From UBA7332 sp051652645 (lineage in GTDB: Bacteria; Bacteroidota; Bacteroidia; Bacteroidales; UBA7332): DNA of 42,200 bases. Position 1 is the first letter of the stretch, and each line of letters begins with the position of its first letter. The notes under the pieces were generated by a model. The model saw nothing but the letters and a program-made list of their open reading frames with translations, did no database searches and was not told where the DNA came from. Below are positions 27,603-37,660 of this stretch, piece after piece. The stretch lies in assembly GCA_051652645.1 (NCBI GenBank), contig JBOFUP010000090.1, positions 1-42,200 on the forward strand, written 5' to 3'. The position numbers and the translations under genes are program-made.

Positions 27603-29900
27603 CTATCTCTTCTCCCCATACCCATAACCGTAACCTGTTTGGGTTTGAGTACCATTAATAATTAGAGATACTTTCTTAAGTCGATTCTGAGCTACAATAG
27701 ACTCCGCATATTTAATATTTTCTCTCTTAGAGTAATTTGCACGACAAACATACAAAGTTGCATCTGTTACTCTAGCCAAGGAGAAAGTATCCGACACCAT
27801 ACCAACGGGAGCACTATCAACAACAATATAGTCATAGTGATGTCTAAGATAATCAAACATCCTATCGAGTCGTTCACCAAGTAGGAGTTCTGCCGGGTTC
27901 GGAGGTATAGGTCCTGATACAATGATATCCAAATTACCACAAATACTAGAGTGGACTGCAATGTCTTGAGGGTTTAGATCCTCATCTGATAGATAGTTAG
28001 TTATTCCTATAGGATTGTTATTCATCTCCATATACTCTACAAGACGTGGCTTACGAATATCTAAACCTACAAGTACAACCTTCTTATTCTTCATTAAAGA
28101 GAGAGAGAGTGCAAAGTTAATTGCAACAAAAGACTTACCCTCACCACTAACTGTAGAGGTAACGAGTATTACTTTCTCATCTTTTCTATTTAGTACAAAT
28201 TGAATATTTGTACGAATAAGTCTAAACAACTCAACAATTGATGAGGTTGAGCCCTCCTTAACAACTACATTTTCTCTTGATTTATTGAGACATATCTCTC
28301 CAAGAACAGGGATAGTGGTCATCTTCTCAAGTTCAGATTTTGACTCAAAATGAACTCTTAATAAGTCAAGAATATAAATTACAATAATAGGAATTAGTCC
28401 TCCTATTGCCATAGCAACAAGGAGAATAAACTTTTTTCGTGGAGCTACTGGCTCACTGATAACAAAAGCTGAATCAATAATCTTTCCCTTAGGAGCTGTA
28501 ACAGCTAATGTTAGTGAGTTTTCTTCTCTTTTTTCCATTAAGAAAAGATACAATTGCTCTTTTAAGACCTGCTTTCGCTTTATTTCGACAAACTCCTTCT
28601 CAATCGTAGGTGCTTGAGTGTATCTACTATTGAATAAATCTTCTTGCTTACTCAAGTCTACACGCGAAACCATTAACCCTTGTCTGACAGCTTCAATACT
28701 TAACAATACATTATTGCGCATTGCCTCAATCTGTTCATTAATTGAAATGACCATTGGGTTATTGGGCTGGGTATTCTGAATCAACTTAATTCTCTCTAAT
28801 AATATAGTATTGTAAGCTTGTATCGCATCAACGGCTCCTTTGTCTGTTATCCCTAAGCTATTAGGAACTAAAGAGTATCTATTTTCCGGCAACCTAACAA
28901 AATTGTATAGAAGGTCAACAATATTATACTGAGTCTCTACATCAAGAATTTTAGATCTAAGATCACTATTTTGCTCTAGCATTAACTTAGCCTCCGCCTC
29001 AACATCGAAGAGTCTATTATTCTTTTTATAACTCTCAATTTCAGCCTCTACGTCTGTTAATTCTTTTGTTATTATCCTTAACCTTTCGTCAATGAATAGT
29101 GATGTGTTCTCAGACTCAATATTCTTTTCCCTTATAGCATCATCATTGTATAATGCCATAATAGTATTGATTATATCTCTCCCAAGTTTAGTATTCTTAG
29201 TCTGAGTAGATATCCTAATTACATTAGCCTTCTTACTTGCTAGATCAAAGTAAACATCTCTATCTAGATCCTCTGCCAAGAGGTCACCACCAGCAATTAC
29301 AACCCTATAATCCTGATTCTCTCCGGCTCTTCTATATCTGGTTTCTGATAAATGAAGAGTACCATATTCAGTTTTAATGTCAGCAGGCAACTTTTCAACA
29401 GTGAATTCACCAAGAGTCTTACGACCTTTTGTTACAACTACTTTAGCTCCCCCATTTGATTTTAATTTAGCCTTTAAGATAAGAGATACGGATAATGTAT
29501 CAAGTTTGAAGTCAACAGCTTCTAATCTAATAGCTTCATCACCATAACGAATAGAACTCTTTATTCCATAATTGGTCTCTACATATCTTGTAGTAAGTCC
29601 TAATTTTAATGCTGTCTGCTTCAATATCGAGTGTGACGATATTACATGTAATTCATCATCAACATCCATCGACCCTGGAAATCCAAAACTAAAACTCTTA
29701 AGCATCGATGACCCCATACCTCCCTTAGAGTCATCCTCCTTTACTAGTAGGTTTGCTTTAACTTCGAATGTTGGTGAAACAATTTTCAGATAAGCGACAG
29801 AAAGTACTCCTACCACAAAAAAGGATAATAAAAACCATTTCCAATGGCGCAAATACTTTGTCGCCAACTCTCGTATATCTATCAACTCTTGATTATGCAT
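27603..29900 (-). CDS. Wzc-like chain-length determinant and tyrosine autokinase
   Basis: A 765-residue inner-membrane protein that fuses a Wzz chain-length domain with a cytoplasmic bacterial tyrosine kinase. The first membrane segment is at 22-40 (WFLLSFFVVGVLSVAYLKI), a long coiled periplasmic part runs to about 485, and the second membrane segment is at 491-511. The kinase shows Walker A SGEGKS (585-590), Walker A' VVLVGLDIRKPR (608-619) and Walker B YIVVDSAPVG (691-700). The tail GYGYGYGEKR carries tyrosines 757, 759 and 761 as likely autophosphorylation sites. It should work with the Wza-like protein encoded just upstream. No partner Wzb-type phosphatase is seen in the operon. Confidence 0.93.
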   Translation of the reverse strand: MHNQELIDIRELATKYLRHWKWFLLSFFVVGVLSVAYLKIVSPTFEVKANLLVKEDDSKGGMGSSMLKSFSFGFPGSMDVDDELHVISSHSILKQTALKLGLTTRYVETNYGIKSSIRYGDEAIRLEAVDFKLDTLSVSLILKAKLKSNGGAKVVVTKGRKTLGEFTVEKLPADIKTEYGTLHLSETRYRRAGENQDYRVVIAGGDLLAEDLDRDVYFDLASKKANVIRISTQTKNTKLGRDIINTIMALYNDDAIREKNIESENTSLFIDERLRIITKELTDVEAEIESYKKNNRLFDVEAEAKLMLEQNSDLRSKILDVETQYNIVDLLYNFVRLPENRYSLVPNSLGITDKGAVDAIQAYNTILLERIKLIQNTQPNNPMVISINEQIEAMRNNVLLSIEAVRQGLMVSRVDLSKQEDLFNSRYTQAPTIEKEFVEIKRKQVLKEQLYLFLMEKREENSLTLAVTAPKGKIIDSAFVISEPVAPRKKFILLVAMAIGGLIPIIVIYILDLLRVHFESKSELEKMTTIPVLGEICLNKSRENVVVKEGSTSSIVELFRLIRTNIQFVLNRKDEKVILVTSTVSGEGKSFVAINFALSLSLMKNKKVVLVGLDIRKPRLVEYMEMNNNPIGITNYLSDEDLNPQDIAVHSSICGNLDIIVSGPIPPNPAELLLGERLDRMFDYLRHHYDYIVVDSAPVGMVSDTFSLARVTDATLYVCRANYSKRENIKYAESIVAQNRLKKVSLIINGTQTQTGYGYGYGEKR

Positions 29901-29953
29901 GATCCAAATATTCTATCTTTATATTCTTTTATTCAAACAATTGTCTAAATTGT

Positions 29954-30778
<825 letters not shown>

Positions 30779-30815
30779 AATTATTAGTATTAGCTCAACT
30801 TTTCTTTATAAGGCT

Positions 30816-30847
30816 CAAATATACTACATAATAGTTGAAGAGACAAA
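30816..30847 (-). promoter_or_regulatory. Promoter of the polysaccharide operon
   Basis: On the minus strand TTTG (30847-30844) is followed after exactly 20 bases by TATATTTG (30823-30816), a near-perfect Bacteroidota vegetative promoter. Transcription should start near 30809, giving a 5' leader of about 30 bases before the Wza-like ATG. I saw no invertible repeats flanking it, so it does not look phase-variable. Confidence 0.8.
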
Positions 30848-30869
30848 ATAAGAGATCGATATATAAAGA

Positions 30870-30914
30870 GGTAATGGATAGATAACTCCGTATAAGAGTG
30901 ATCTATCCATTACC
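30870..30914 (-). terminator. Terminator after trkH
   Basis: Fourteen-base perfect arms (GGTAATGGATAGAT and its complement) enclose a 17-base loop and start 20 bases past the trkH stop. It separates the hisS-trkH unit from the polysaccharide promoter just downstream. Confidence 0.85.
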
Positions 30915-30934
30915 TTTTAAATTGAAATTACTAT

Positions 30935-32395
30935 TTATTCCCTCCAAAAAGCAGGAGAGAGAATTGTCAAAACAGTAAAAAGCTCTAAGCGGCCAACTAG
31001 CATAACAAATGATAAGTACCATTTAGCTACAGGATGTAAATTAGCAAAGTTTCCAGCTGGACCAGTTTCACCCAGCCCCGGACCAACATTACTAATACTT
31101 GTGATAACAGAGCCTATTGACTCCTCAAATCCTGTTCCTAATGCCGTAAGAAATAGAGCACTGACTAATATTATCATGAGATAGATAAACATAAAGGCCA
31201 ATACTTTAGTTACCAAATCATAAGGGACCACAGATCTATTTATTCGGACTGGAAGAACAGCATTTGGATGTACCTGACGCTTAAATTCATTAAGAGTATT
31301 CTTAATAAGCACAATTACACGAATAATTTTCATGCCACCACTGGTGGAGCCTGCACTACCTCCTGGGAGCATTATTATTAGCATTAAGACCCAGAAAAGT
31401 GTACCCCAAACTATGAAGTCAGCTGTTGCGAAACCTGTAGTAGTCATCAATGAAACGACCTGAAACAACGAAGTTCTAAATGCATACTCAACATCTGTAT
31501 ATATACCCATACATAAAAGTACTGCGGTAATAAAAACAGAGAAGCAAACAACACAACCTACATAGAACCTAAACTCTTCATCCTCCTTTAGCTTCTTAAA
31601 TCTACCATTGATCAGAAAGTAAACCAAGGTAAAGTTAGTACCTGCTATGAACATAAAGAGTGTAATAACATACTCTAAATAAGCAGAATCCCAATGTGCA
31701 ATACTTGCTTGTTTGGTTGAAAACCCACCAGTAGCCATCGTGGTAAAAGCATGACAAACAGCATCAAACATATCCATTGGACCAAGATATAACAATCCCG
31801 CCAGAACAGCTGTTATAGCCAAATACATCCCCCACAACCTCTTAGCAGTTTGATCAATACGAGGACTTAACTTATCATGAGTTAAACCAGGGGCCTCTGA
31901 ATTAAAAAGATGAACACCACCATTTATACCCAGCATTGGCAAGAGTGCAAGCGTAAAAACAATAATACCCATACCACCCAACCATTGAATAATACTCCGC
32001 CAAAATAGTATCCCGCGAGGTAGAGACTCTATATCATTTAAAATGCTAGCACCCGTTGTTGTAAAGCCAGACATTGTCTCAAAAAATGCATCAGTAACAG
32101 ATGGTATAGCCCCACTTATTAGAAATGGAATCATACCGAATATAGAAAGAGCAACCCAAGAGACTGAGACTATAAAAAAGCCCTCTCGTTTGTGCATATC
32201 TGATGGGTGATCCTTCATTCTATATACCAAACCTCCTCCGAATAGAAGAGTCAACAAGGTTGATATAAAGAAATCCTCCACATCACCTTCCTTATGATAT
32301 AGAGCTACGAGGGTTGTTATTGCCAAGAAGGCAGACTCTATCAAAAGAAGCACCCCAATAATAAAACTAACAAATCTCCAATTAAATGGCTTCAT
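30935..32395 (-). CDS. trkH: TrkH/KtrB-type potassium uptake membrane subunit
   Basis: A 486-residue inner-membrane potassium transporter subunit with four M1-P-M2 repeats. Family features include the P-loop serine/glycine segments TMSGFTTTGASIL (first filter), TMATGGFSTKQAS, LMTTTGFATADF, and SISNVGPGLGETGP (fourth). The PGGSAGSTSGGMKIIR block is a TrkH hallmark. It normally works with a TrkA-type regulatory subunit, none of which is in this window. It is the last gene of the hisS-pcrA-nspC-trkH unit, 19 bases after nspC. Confidence 0.93.
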   Translation of the reverse strand: MKPFNWRFVSFIIGVLLLIESAFLAITTLVALYHKEGDVEDFFISTLLTLLFGGGLVYRMKDHPSDMHKREGFFIVSVSWVALSIFGMIPFLISGAIPSVTDAFFETMSGFTTTGASILNDIESLPRGILFWRSIIQWLGGMGIIVFTLALLPMLGINGGVHLFNSEAPGLTHDKLSPRIDQTAKRLWGMYLAITAVLAGLLYLGPMDMFDAVCHAFTTMATGGFSTKQASIAHWDSAYLEYVITLFMFIAGTNFTLVYFLINGRFKKLKEDEEFRFYVGCVVCFSVFITAVLLCMGIYTDVEYAFRTSLFQVVSLMTTTGFATADFIVWGTLFWVLMLIIMLPGGSAGSTSGGMKIIRVIVLIKNTLNEFKRQVHPNAVLPVRINRSVVPYDLVTKVLAFMFIYLMIILVSALFLTALGTGFEESIGSVITSISNVGPGLGETGPAGNFANLHPVAKWYLSFVMLVGRLELFTVLTILSPAFWRE

Positions 32396-32414
32396 ATAAA
32401 AGTTTAAAGAGTAG

Positions 32415-33557
32415 TTAGCTCATCCTTATCTTGTAATCCTCATACCCAAACTCACGATATATTTCAAGCGTATTATCACTCTTCCACATCGCTAAAGCTG
32501 GATGGCTTATTCCGTTAAACATTGTTGTCTTAACAATGGTGTAATGAATCATATCCTCGAATATGATGGTATCTCCAACCTTCAATGGCTCATCAAATGA
32601 CCAATCACCCATGAAGTCACCACTCAAACAGCTATTTCCTCCCATTCTATATGTTGGTTTTCCATCTATAGGCTCATGATGTGCACCTCGTATTACTGGC
32701 TTATAAGGCATCTCCAAACAGTCTGGCATATGGCAAGCGAATGATACATCTAAGATTGCAGTCTTAATACCTCTGTTCTCAACAATATCAACCACCGTAG
32801 ACATAAGTTCCCCTGTCTGCCAAGCAAATGCGCTTCCTGGCTCTAGGATAATCTCTAAATGTGGAAATTTAGATCTAAAGTTCTTCAAAACGCCTACCAA
32901 ATGCTCTACATTGTATCCATTTCTTGTCATTAGATGACCACCTCCCATGTTTAGCCATTTAGCTTGTTTAAGAAGTTTACCAAACTTAATTTCAACCTGC
33001 AAAAGAGTCTTTTCAAGATCAAAAGAAGTAGATTCACAAAGGGTATGGAAGTGTAATCCTTCAATGCCATCAGGAAGTTTATCACCAATCAAATCAGCTA
33101 TTACACCCATTCTTGATCCAGGTGCACATGGATTATAAAGATCTGTACCAACCTCAGAATACTCTGGATTGATTCGTAACCCACAAGAAACCCTCGATCC
33201 ATCCTTCTCCACCATAGGTTTGAATCGTTCCCATTGAGAAAGAGAATTAAATGTTATATGACTACTATATTTCAAGAATGTAGCAAAGTTAGAGTCTGAA
33301 TAAGCAGGAGAATATGTGTGTGCTAAACTACCCATCTCCTCAAATGCTAATTGAGCCTCATTAACAGAACTAGCTGTTGAATGTGGTATATATTCACGAA
33401 TAATTGGAAATGCTTTCCACATTGCAAACGCTTTGAAAGCTAGAATAATATTAACTCCAGCTCTCTCCTTCACTCTTTTAATCAACTCAAGGTTGGCTCT
33501 CAATTTATCCTCCTCCATTACATAACATGGAGATGGAAGTTGTTTGAAATCTACCAT
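32415..33557 (-). CDS. nspC: Carboxynorspermidine/carboxyspermidine decarboxylase
   Basis: A 380-residue fold-III PLP decarboxylase. It converts carboxyspermidine (or carboxynorspermidine) to spermidine (norspermidine), the last step of the alternative polyamine pathway used in many Bacteroidetes. The PLP lysine is Lys42 in ILAFKAFAMW. Phosphate- and substrate-binding segments include GLHFHTLCE, NMGGGHLMT, ILEPGSAF and GGNSCLSGDFMG with its catalytic Cys. The partner dehydrogenase gene is not in the window. It lies 32 bases after the helicase gene and 19 before trkH. Confidence 0.92.
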   Translation of the reverse strand: MVDFKQLPSPCYVMEEDKLRANLELIKRVKERAGVNIILAFKAFAMWKAFPIIREYIPHSTASSVNEAQLAFEEMGSLAHTYSPAYSDSNFATFLKYSSHITFNSLSQWERFKPMVEKDGSRVSCGLRINPEYSEVGTDLYNPCAPGSRMGVIADLIGDKLPDGIEGLHFHTLCESTSFDLEKTLLQVEIKFGKLLKQAKWLNMGGGHLMTRNGYNVEHLVGVLKNFRSKFPHLEIILEPGSAFAWQTGELMSTVVDIVENRGIKTAILDVSFACHMPDCLEMPYKPVIRGAHHEPIDGKPTYRMGGNSCLSGDFMGDWSFDEPLKVGDTIIFEDMIHYTIVKTTMFNGISHPALAMWKSDNTLEIYREFGYEDYKIRMS

Positions 33558-33589
33558 CTAATTATATATTCGATTATTTTGAAAATTCC

Positions 33590-35917
33590 TTACCCTACAA
33601 TAGTCAACTTGGCAAACCTCAAGAGAAGATTCTTCTCACCAAAATTGTCAAAAACGACCACTGCCTTACGATTATCTCCATCACCCTCCAATGCTTTAAC
33701 AATGCCTTGACCAAATCGTTCATGCATAACTTTCACACCGGCAATTAACTCCTCTCCTCTATGACTTGTTTTATCTATCAAATCAGAGGTCGAGGATGGT
33801 GAGTTCGCTATTGGTTTAAGACCCATCCTAAATGCTGATGCCCTATCTTTGACCTGTTGCTGAAGTGCCTCGAATGAATTGTCTTTAACCTTTTGACTCT
33901 CTACAACTGTAGAAGGTGATGCTGCAGCGAATTGCGTTTGTCTAGATATAGCGCCCGGCTCATTAATATAGCTTGAATCAATATCTTGTAAGAATCTACT
34001 TGGCCTACAACTATTTGATTGACCATGCTTAAATCGACTCTTAGCATAAGTTAGCGTGCAGCTCTTCTCTGCCCTTGTTATTGCAACATAGAATAAGCGC
34101 CTCTCTTCTTCCAATTCACGTGGAGAACCAACGCTCATCTGAGAAGGAAACAGCTCCTCCTCTAATCCAACTACAAACACATGCTTAAACTCTAAGCCTT
34201 TTGCTGAGTGAATCGTCATCAAAGTAACAGTATTCTTATCCTCCTGCGAATCATTATCTTGATCAGTTGCTAGGGATATATCGCTAAGAAACTCACTCAA
34301 TGATGGATTCTCGATTCCCTCTTCTCTCTTCATCTGACAAAATTCCTCAACACCTTTAAGAAGCTCTTCAACGTTTTCACGCTTACTCATATTCTCTACA
34401 GTATTATCTGAATTGAGATCAGCAACAATACCAGAGACTTTTACAACGTTTTGAACCAACTCGGATGCACTCTGAAAAGTGGACATCTCCCTGAGCTGGT
34501 CCATAAGATCCTTGAATCCCTTAATCTTCTTTGCCGTTCCTGCATTAATAGATAGATTATAAGCAATGGGATCACATACAATTTCCCACGGTGAGCATTG
34601 GAATAAGAGGGCTGCATCCATTATCTTTCCCAAAGTTGTATTACCAATACCTCTTGCTGGATAGTTAATAATCCGCTTAAATGCCTCTTCATCCTTAGGA
34701 TTAACCAAAAGCTTAAGATAAGCTGTTACATCCTTGATCTCTTTACGTTGATAAAAAGAGAGAGAACCATATATTTTGTATGGGATACTCCTCTTACGCA
34801 TTGCCTCCTCTAGGATTCGAGACTGTGCATTTGTTCTGTATAAAATAGCAAAATCCTCATATCTATCATTGGAAGATAGACGAACCTCTGATATTCTATT
34901 GGCAACCATATAACCCTCCTCATAATCTGAGTATGCACTCATAAGCAGAAGAGGATCTCCAATCTCATTTTCAGAGAAGACACGCTTCTCAATCTGGCGA
35001 CTATTTTTCTTTATCAAACTATTTGCCGCATCAACAATAGTTCTTGTTGATCGATAGTTCTGTTCAAGTTTAAATATCTTACAATCAGGGAAACTATTCC
35101 TAAAGGTTAGGATATTGTCAATATTAGCTCCTCTAAAAGAGTAAATACTTTGAGCATCATCTCCAACAACACAAACCCTATTATGATTAGCTGATAGTTG
35201 CTTAACTATTAAATGCTGCGCATAGTTAGTATCCTGATACTCATCGACAAGCAGATACATAAAACGAGCTCTATACTTATCCAACACCTGGGGATGATCC
35301 CTAAATAAAATATTTGTATATAGTAAAAGATCATCAAAGTCCATAGCTCCTGCCTGTTTGCATCTATTAGCATATGTGGCATAGATAGTACGTATCTCTG
35401 GCATCTTACTTCTAAAATCATGATCTACCAACTCCTTGTTTGCTCCATACATGCCAGGAGTATAGAGTGCATTCTTTGCAGATGAGATACGAGAGTATAC
35501 ACTATTGGGCTTATAGACCTTGTCATCAAGCTTCATCTCCTTAATTATAGTCTTAAGAAGATTCTTAGTGTCGGCAGCATCATAGATAGTGAAATCCGAA
35601 GAAAAACCTATATGCTCAGCCTCATAACGCAGAATACGAGAAAAAATAGAGTGAAAAGTACCCATCCATAGCTTAGATGCACTATCTGTACCAACTATCT
35701 TACCTATTCTCTCCTTCATCTCCTTTGCCGCCTTGTTTGTGAATGTCAAGGCCATGATAGTAGATGGGTGTAATCCCTTATGCATTAGATAAGCAATCTT
35801 GGTTGTCAACACCCTAGTTTTACCTGAACCTGCTCCTGCAATCACCAAAGAGGCTCCTTCATTGTACATGACGGCCTCACGTTGACTAGGATTTAATGAG
35901 TTGAGTATATCTTCCAT
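33590..35917 (-). CDS. pcrA: UvrD/PcrA-type ATP-dependent DNA helicase
   Basis: A 775-residue superfamily 1A 3'-5' helicase that unwinds DNA in repair and replication. It shows the Q motif LNPSQREAV, Walker A GAGSGKT (28-34), TFTNKAAKEM (motif Ia), LLVDEYQDTN (Walker B), GDDAQSIYSFRGA (motif III), QNYRSTRTI (motif IV), VTLMTIHSAKGLEF (motif V) and EERRLFYVAITRA (motif VI). The C-terminus (VMHERFGQGIVKALEG...) is the usual PcrA/UvrD tail fold. I start at ATG 35917, four bases after the hisS stop, because MEDILNSLNP leads straight into the Q motif; an ATG 18 codons earlier would run back into hisS. Confidence 0.95.
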   Translation of the reverse strand: MEDILNSLNPSQREAVMYNEGASLVIAGAGSGKTRVLTTKIAYLMHKGLHPSTIMALTFTNKAAKEMKERIGKIVGTDSASKLWMGTFHSIFSRILRYEAEHIGFSSDFTIYDAADTKNLLKTIIKEMKLDDKVYKPNSVYSRISSAKNALYTPGMYGANKELVDHDFRSKMPEIRTIYATYANRCKQAGAMDFDDLLLYTNILFRDHPQVLDKYRARFMYLLVDEYQDTNYAQHLIVKQLSANHNRVCVVGDDAQSIYSFRGANIDNILTFRNSFPDCKIFKLEQNYRSTRTIVDAANSLIKKNSRQIEKRVFSENEIGDPLLLMSAYSDYEEGYMVANRISEVRLSSNDRYEDFAILYRTNAQSRILEEAMRKRSIPYKIYGSLSFYQRKEIKDVTAYLKLLVNPKDEEAFKRIINYPARGIGNTTLGKIMDAALLFQCSPWEIVCDPIAYNLSINAGTAKKIKGFKDLMDQLREMSTFQSASELVQNVVKVSGIVADLNSDNTVENMSKRENVEELLKGVEEFCQMKREEGIENPSLSEFLSDISLATDQDNDSQEDKNTVTLMTIHSAKGLEFKHVFVVGLEEELFPSQMSVGSPRELEEERRLFYVAITRAEKSCTLTYAKSRFKHGQSNSCRPSRFLQDIDSSYINEPGAISRQTQFAAASPSTVVESQKVKDNSFEALQQQVKDRASAFRMGLKPIANSPSSTSDLIDKTSHRGEELIAGVKVMHERFGQGIVKALEGDGDNRKAVVVFDNFGEKNLLLRFAKLTIVG

Positions 35918-35921
35918 CAGA

Positions 35922-37283
35922 TTATTTAATGAGTTCAACGACCTCCTCCAACGAAAGAAGAGACTGCTCACCTGTTAACATATTCTTTAACCCTACTTTA
36001 TTGGCTTCTATCTCATTTGCTCCCACGAGCGCTACAAATGGAATCTTCTTGCCATCGGCATATCCCATCTGCTTCTTCATTTTTGCTGACTCAGGATACA
36101 ATTCGGTTCTTATGCCCTGCTTACGCAACTCAGCTGCTAACTTAAGACAATGCTCCTCCTCTTTCTCCCCAAAATTCACAAATAGAAGCTGTGTAGCTTG
36201 AAGGGAATCTTCTGGGTATAACTCCAATTGGTTAAGCACATCGTAAATACGATCCGCTCCAAATGATATGCCAACACCTGAAACACCTGAAAGGCCAAAC
36301 ACCCCAGTTAGATTATCATAACGCCCTCCTCCGGTGATTGATCCAATAGCTACATCAAGAGCCTTAACCTCAAATATAGCACCTGTATAATAATTTAGCC
36401 CTCTAGCTAGAGTCAAGTCTAGTTCAAAATCACAACGAATACCAAGAAGGTCGATCTTGTTCAATATGAAAGCCATCTCATCAACTCCCTTTATCCCTTC
36501 TTGCGAGTCAGAAAGAACATTTCTCAGAACAGATATCTTTTCCTGATTAGTGCCTTGAAGATTTATTATAGGTTGAAGCAACTCTATAGCCTCTGATGAT
36601 ATTCCTTTGGCCAATAGTTCTTCATTAACCTTATCTAGTCCAATCTTATCTAATTTATCAATTGCGACAGTTATATCTACAATCTTCTCCGGTGCACCTA
36701 TAATTTGAGCAATACCAGAAAGAATCTTTCTATTGTTCATCTTTATAGACACATTAATCCCAAACCTGTGGTATACTTCATCCATCAATTGAATAAGCTC
36801 CACTTCATTTATTAAGGAATCAGAACCTACAACATCCGCATCACATTGATAAAACTCTCTATATCTACCCTTTTGAGGTCTATCTGCCCTCCATACTGGT
36901 TGTATCTGAAAACGCTTGAAAGGGAAGGAGAGCTCATTCCTATGCATAACAACAAATCTCGCAAATGGGACAGTCAAATCATAACGAAGTCCCTTTTCAC
37001 ACATTTTACTAGACAACTTTGTTACATTCCTCTCAAGAAGATCTTCATCAGAGACACCAGATGTAAAATCCCCTGAGTTCTGTATCTTAAAAAGAAGCTT
37101 ATCACCTTCTTCACCATACTTACCCATCAAAGTAGATAGATTCTCCATTGATGGAGTCTCTATTTGCTCATAGCCATAAAGATGAAACACCTCACGGATA
37201 GTATTGAAGATATAGTTACGCTTAGCCATTTCAACAGGAGTGAAATCTCTAGTTCCTTTTGGAATTGATGGTTTTGCTGCCAT
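35922..37283 (-). CDS. hisS: Histidine-tRNA ligase
   Basis: A 453-residue class II aminoacyl-tRNA synthetase that charges tRNA-His. Motif 1 and the N-terminus (PKGTRDFTPVEM) begin just after the start. Motif 2 is in KRFQIQPVWRADRPQKGRYREFYQCDAD, the histidine-specific loops are LARGLNYYTGAIFE, and motif 3 is GVGISFGADRI. The C-terminal anticodon domain (QLLFVNFGEKEEE..) is present. The start at 37283 (MAAKPSIPKGTRDF) is chosen; an in-frame ATG at 37403 adds 40 hydrophobic, atypical residues. A TATCTTTG -7-like element lies 48-55 bases upstream of this start, supporting it. Confidence 0.95.
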   Translation of the reverse strand: MAAKPSIPKGTRDFTPVEMAKRNYIFNTIREVFHLYGYEQIETPSMENLSTLMGKYGEEGDKLLFKIQNSGDFTSGVSDEDLLERNVTKLSSKMCEKGLRYDLTVPFARFVVMHRNELSFPFKRFQIQPVWRADRPQKGRYREFYQCDADVVGSDSLINEVELIQLMDEVYHRFGINVSIKMNNRKILSGIAQIIGAPEKIVDITVAIDKLDKIGLDKVNEELLAKGISSEAIELLQPIINLQGTNQEKISVLRNVLSDSQEGIKGVDEMAFILNKIDLLGIRCDFELDLTLARGLNYYTGAIFEVKALDVAIGSITGGGRYDNLTGVFGLSGVSGVGISFGADRIYDVLNQLELYPEDSLQATQLLFVNFGEKEEEHCLKLAAELRKQGIRTELYPESAKMKKQMGYADGKKIPFVALVGANEIEANKVGLKNMLTGEQSLLSLEEVVELIK

Positions 37284-37330
37284 ATAGTGATATATTATTA
37301 TGTTATTTACTATTTGATACTTTAAGCTAG

Positions 37331-37338
37331 CAAAGATA
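37331..37338 (-). promoter_or_regulatory. Candidate -7 element for the hisS-trkH unit
   Basis: TATCTTTG on the minus strand fits TAnnTTTG. It lies inside the longer hisS frame, so transcription from here supports the shorter hisS start. A clean TTTG partner is not visible. Confidence 0.4.
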
Positions 37339-37545
37339 ACTATTCTTATACAATCAGCTTTGCTATCTAGATATTTTAAACTCAAAAAGTAAATTATGAA
37401 CATCTTTTACTCAAAGATGTTGTTATAGTGTGGGGCTATAAAGATTATTAATATAGAGTGATTATAAAAAACACACCATATGTTAATATAGCAAGATTTA
37501 CTATCATTTTATTAGTTCAAAAGTTTTATGATTAGAAAGATTAAT

Positions 37546-37553
37546 TACATTTG
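37546..37553 (+). promoter_or_regulatory. Candidate -7 element for aspA
   Basis: TACATTTG fits the TAnnTTTG consensus on the plus strand. It would start transcription close to 37560, exactly where the structured aspA leader begins. The -33 TTTG partner is not clear. Confidence 0.55.
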
Positions 37554-37560
37554 CACTGAA

Positions 37561-37631
37561 CAAAAGGGACTTAAGAACTAAACCCCAAGTTGACGAATTG
37601 ACATTTTAACACCGTTTGGTCCCTTTTGGGG
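37561..37631 (+). promoter_or_regulatory. Structured 5' leader of aspA with competing pairings
   Basis: CAAAAGGGAC (37561-37570) is perfectly complementary to GTCCCTTTTG (37619-37628), closing a 48-base loop at the predicted 5' end of the aspA mRNA. CCCCAA (37583-37588) inside the loop can instead pair with TTGGGG (37626-37631), which overlaps the closing strand, so the two pairings exclude each other. This has the look of a cis-regulatory RNA. I do not match it to a known riboswitch class. Confidence 0.45.
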
Positions 37632-37660
37632 GCTAAAACAAAATCAAATAAACCACTATT

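Noticed and set aside
30779..30934. Phase-variable invertible promoter upstream of the polysaccharide operon
   Set aside because: The promoter is clear, but no inverted repeats flank it, and the only dyad nearby is the trkH terminator.
35918..35971. Longer pcrA start overlapping hisS
   Set aside because: The extra 18 residues do not resemble the family, and the ATG four bases after the hisS stop begins the conserved region.
37284..37403. Longer hisS start with 40 extra residues
   Set aside because: The extension is hydrophobic, unlike HisS N-termini, and contains a promoter-like TATCTTTG; synthetase homology begins at the later Met.
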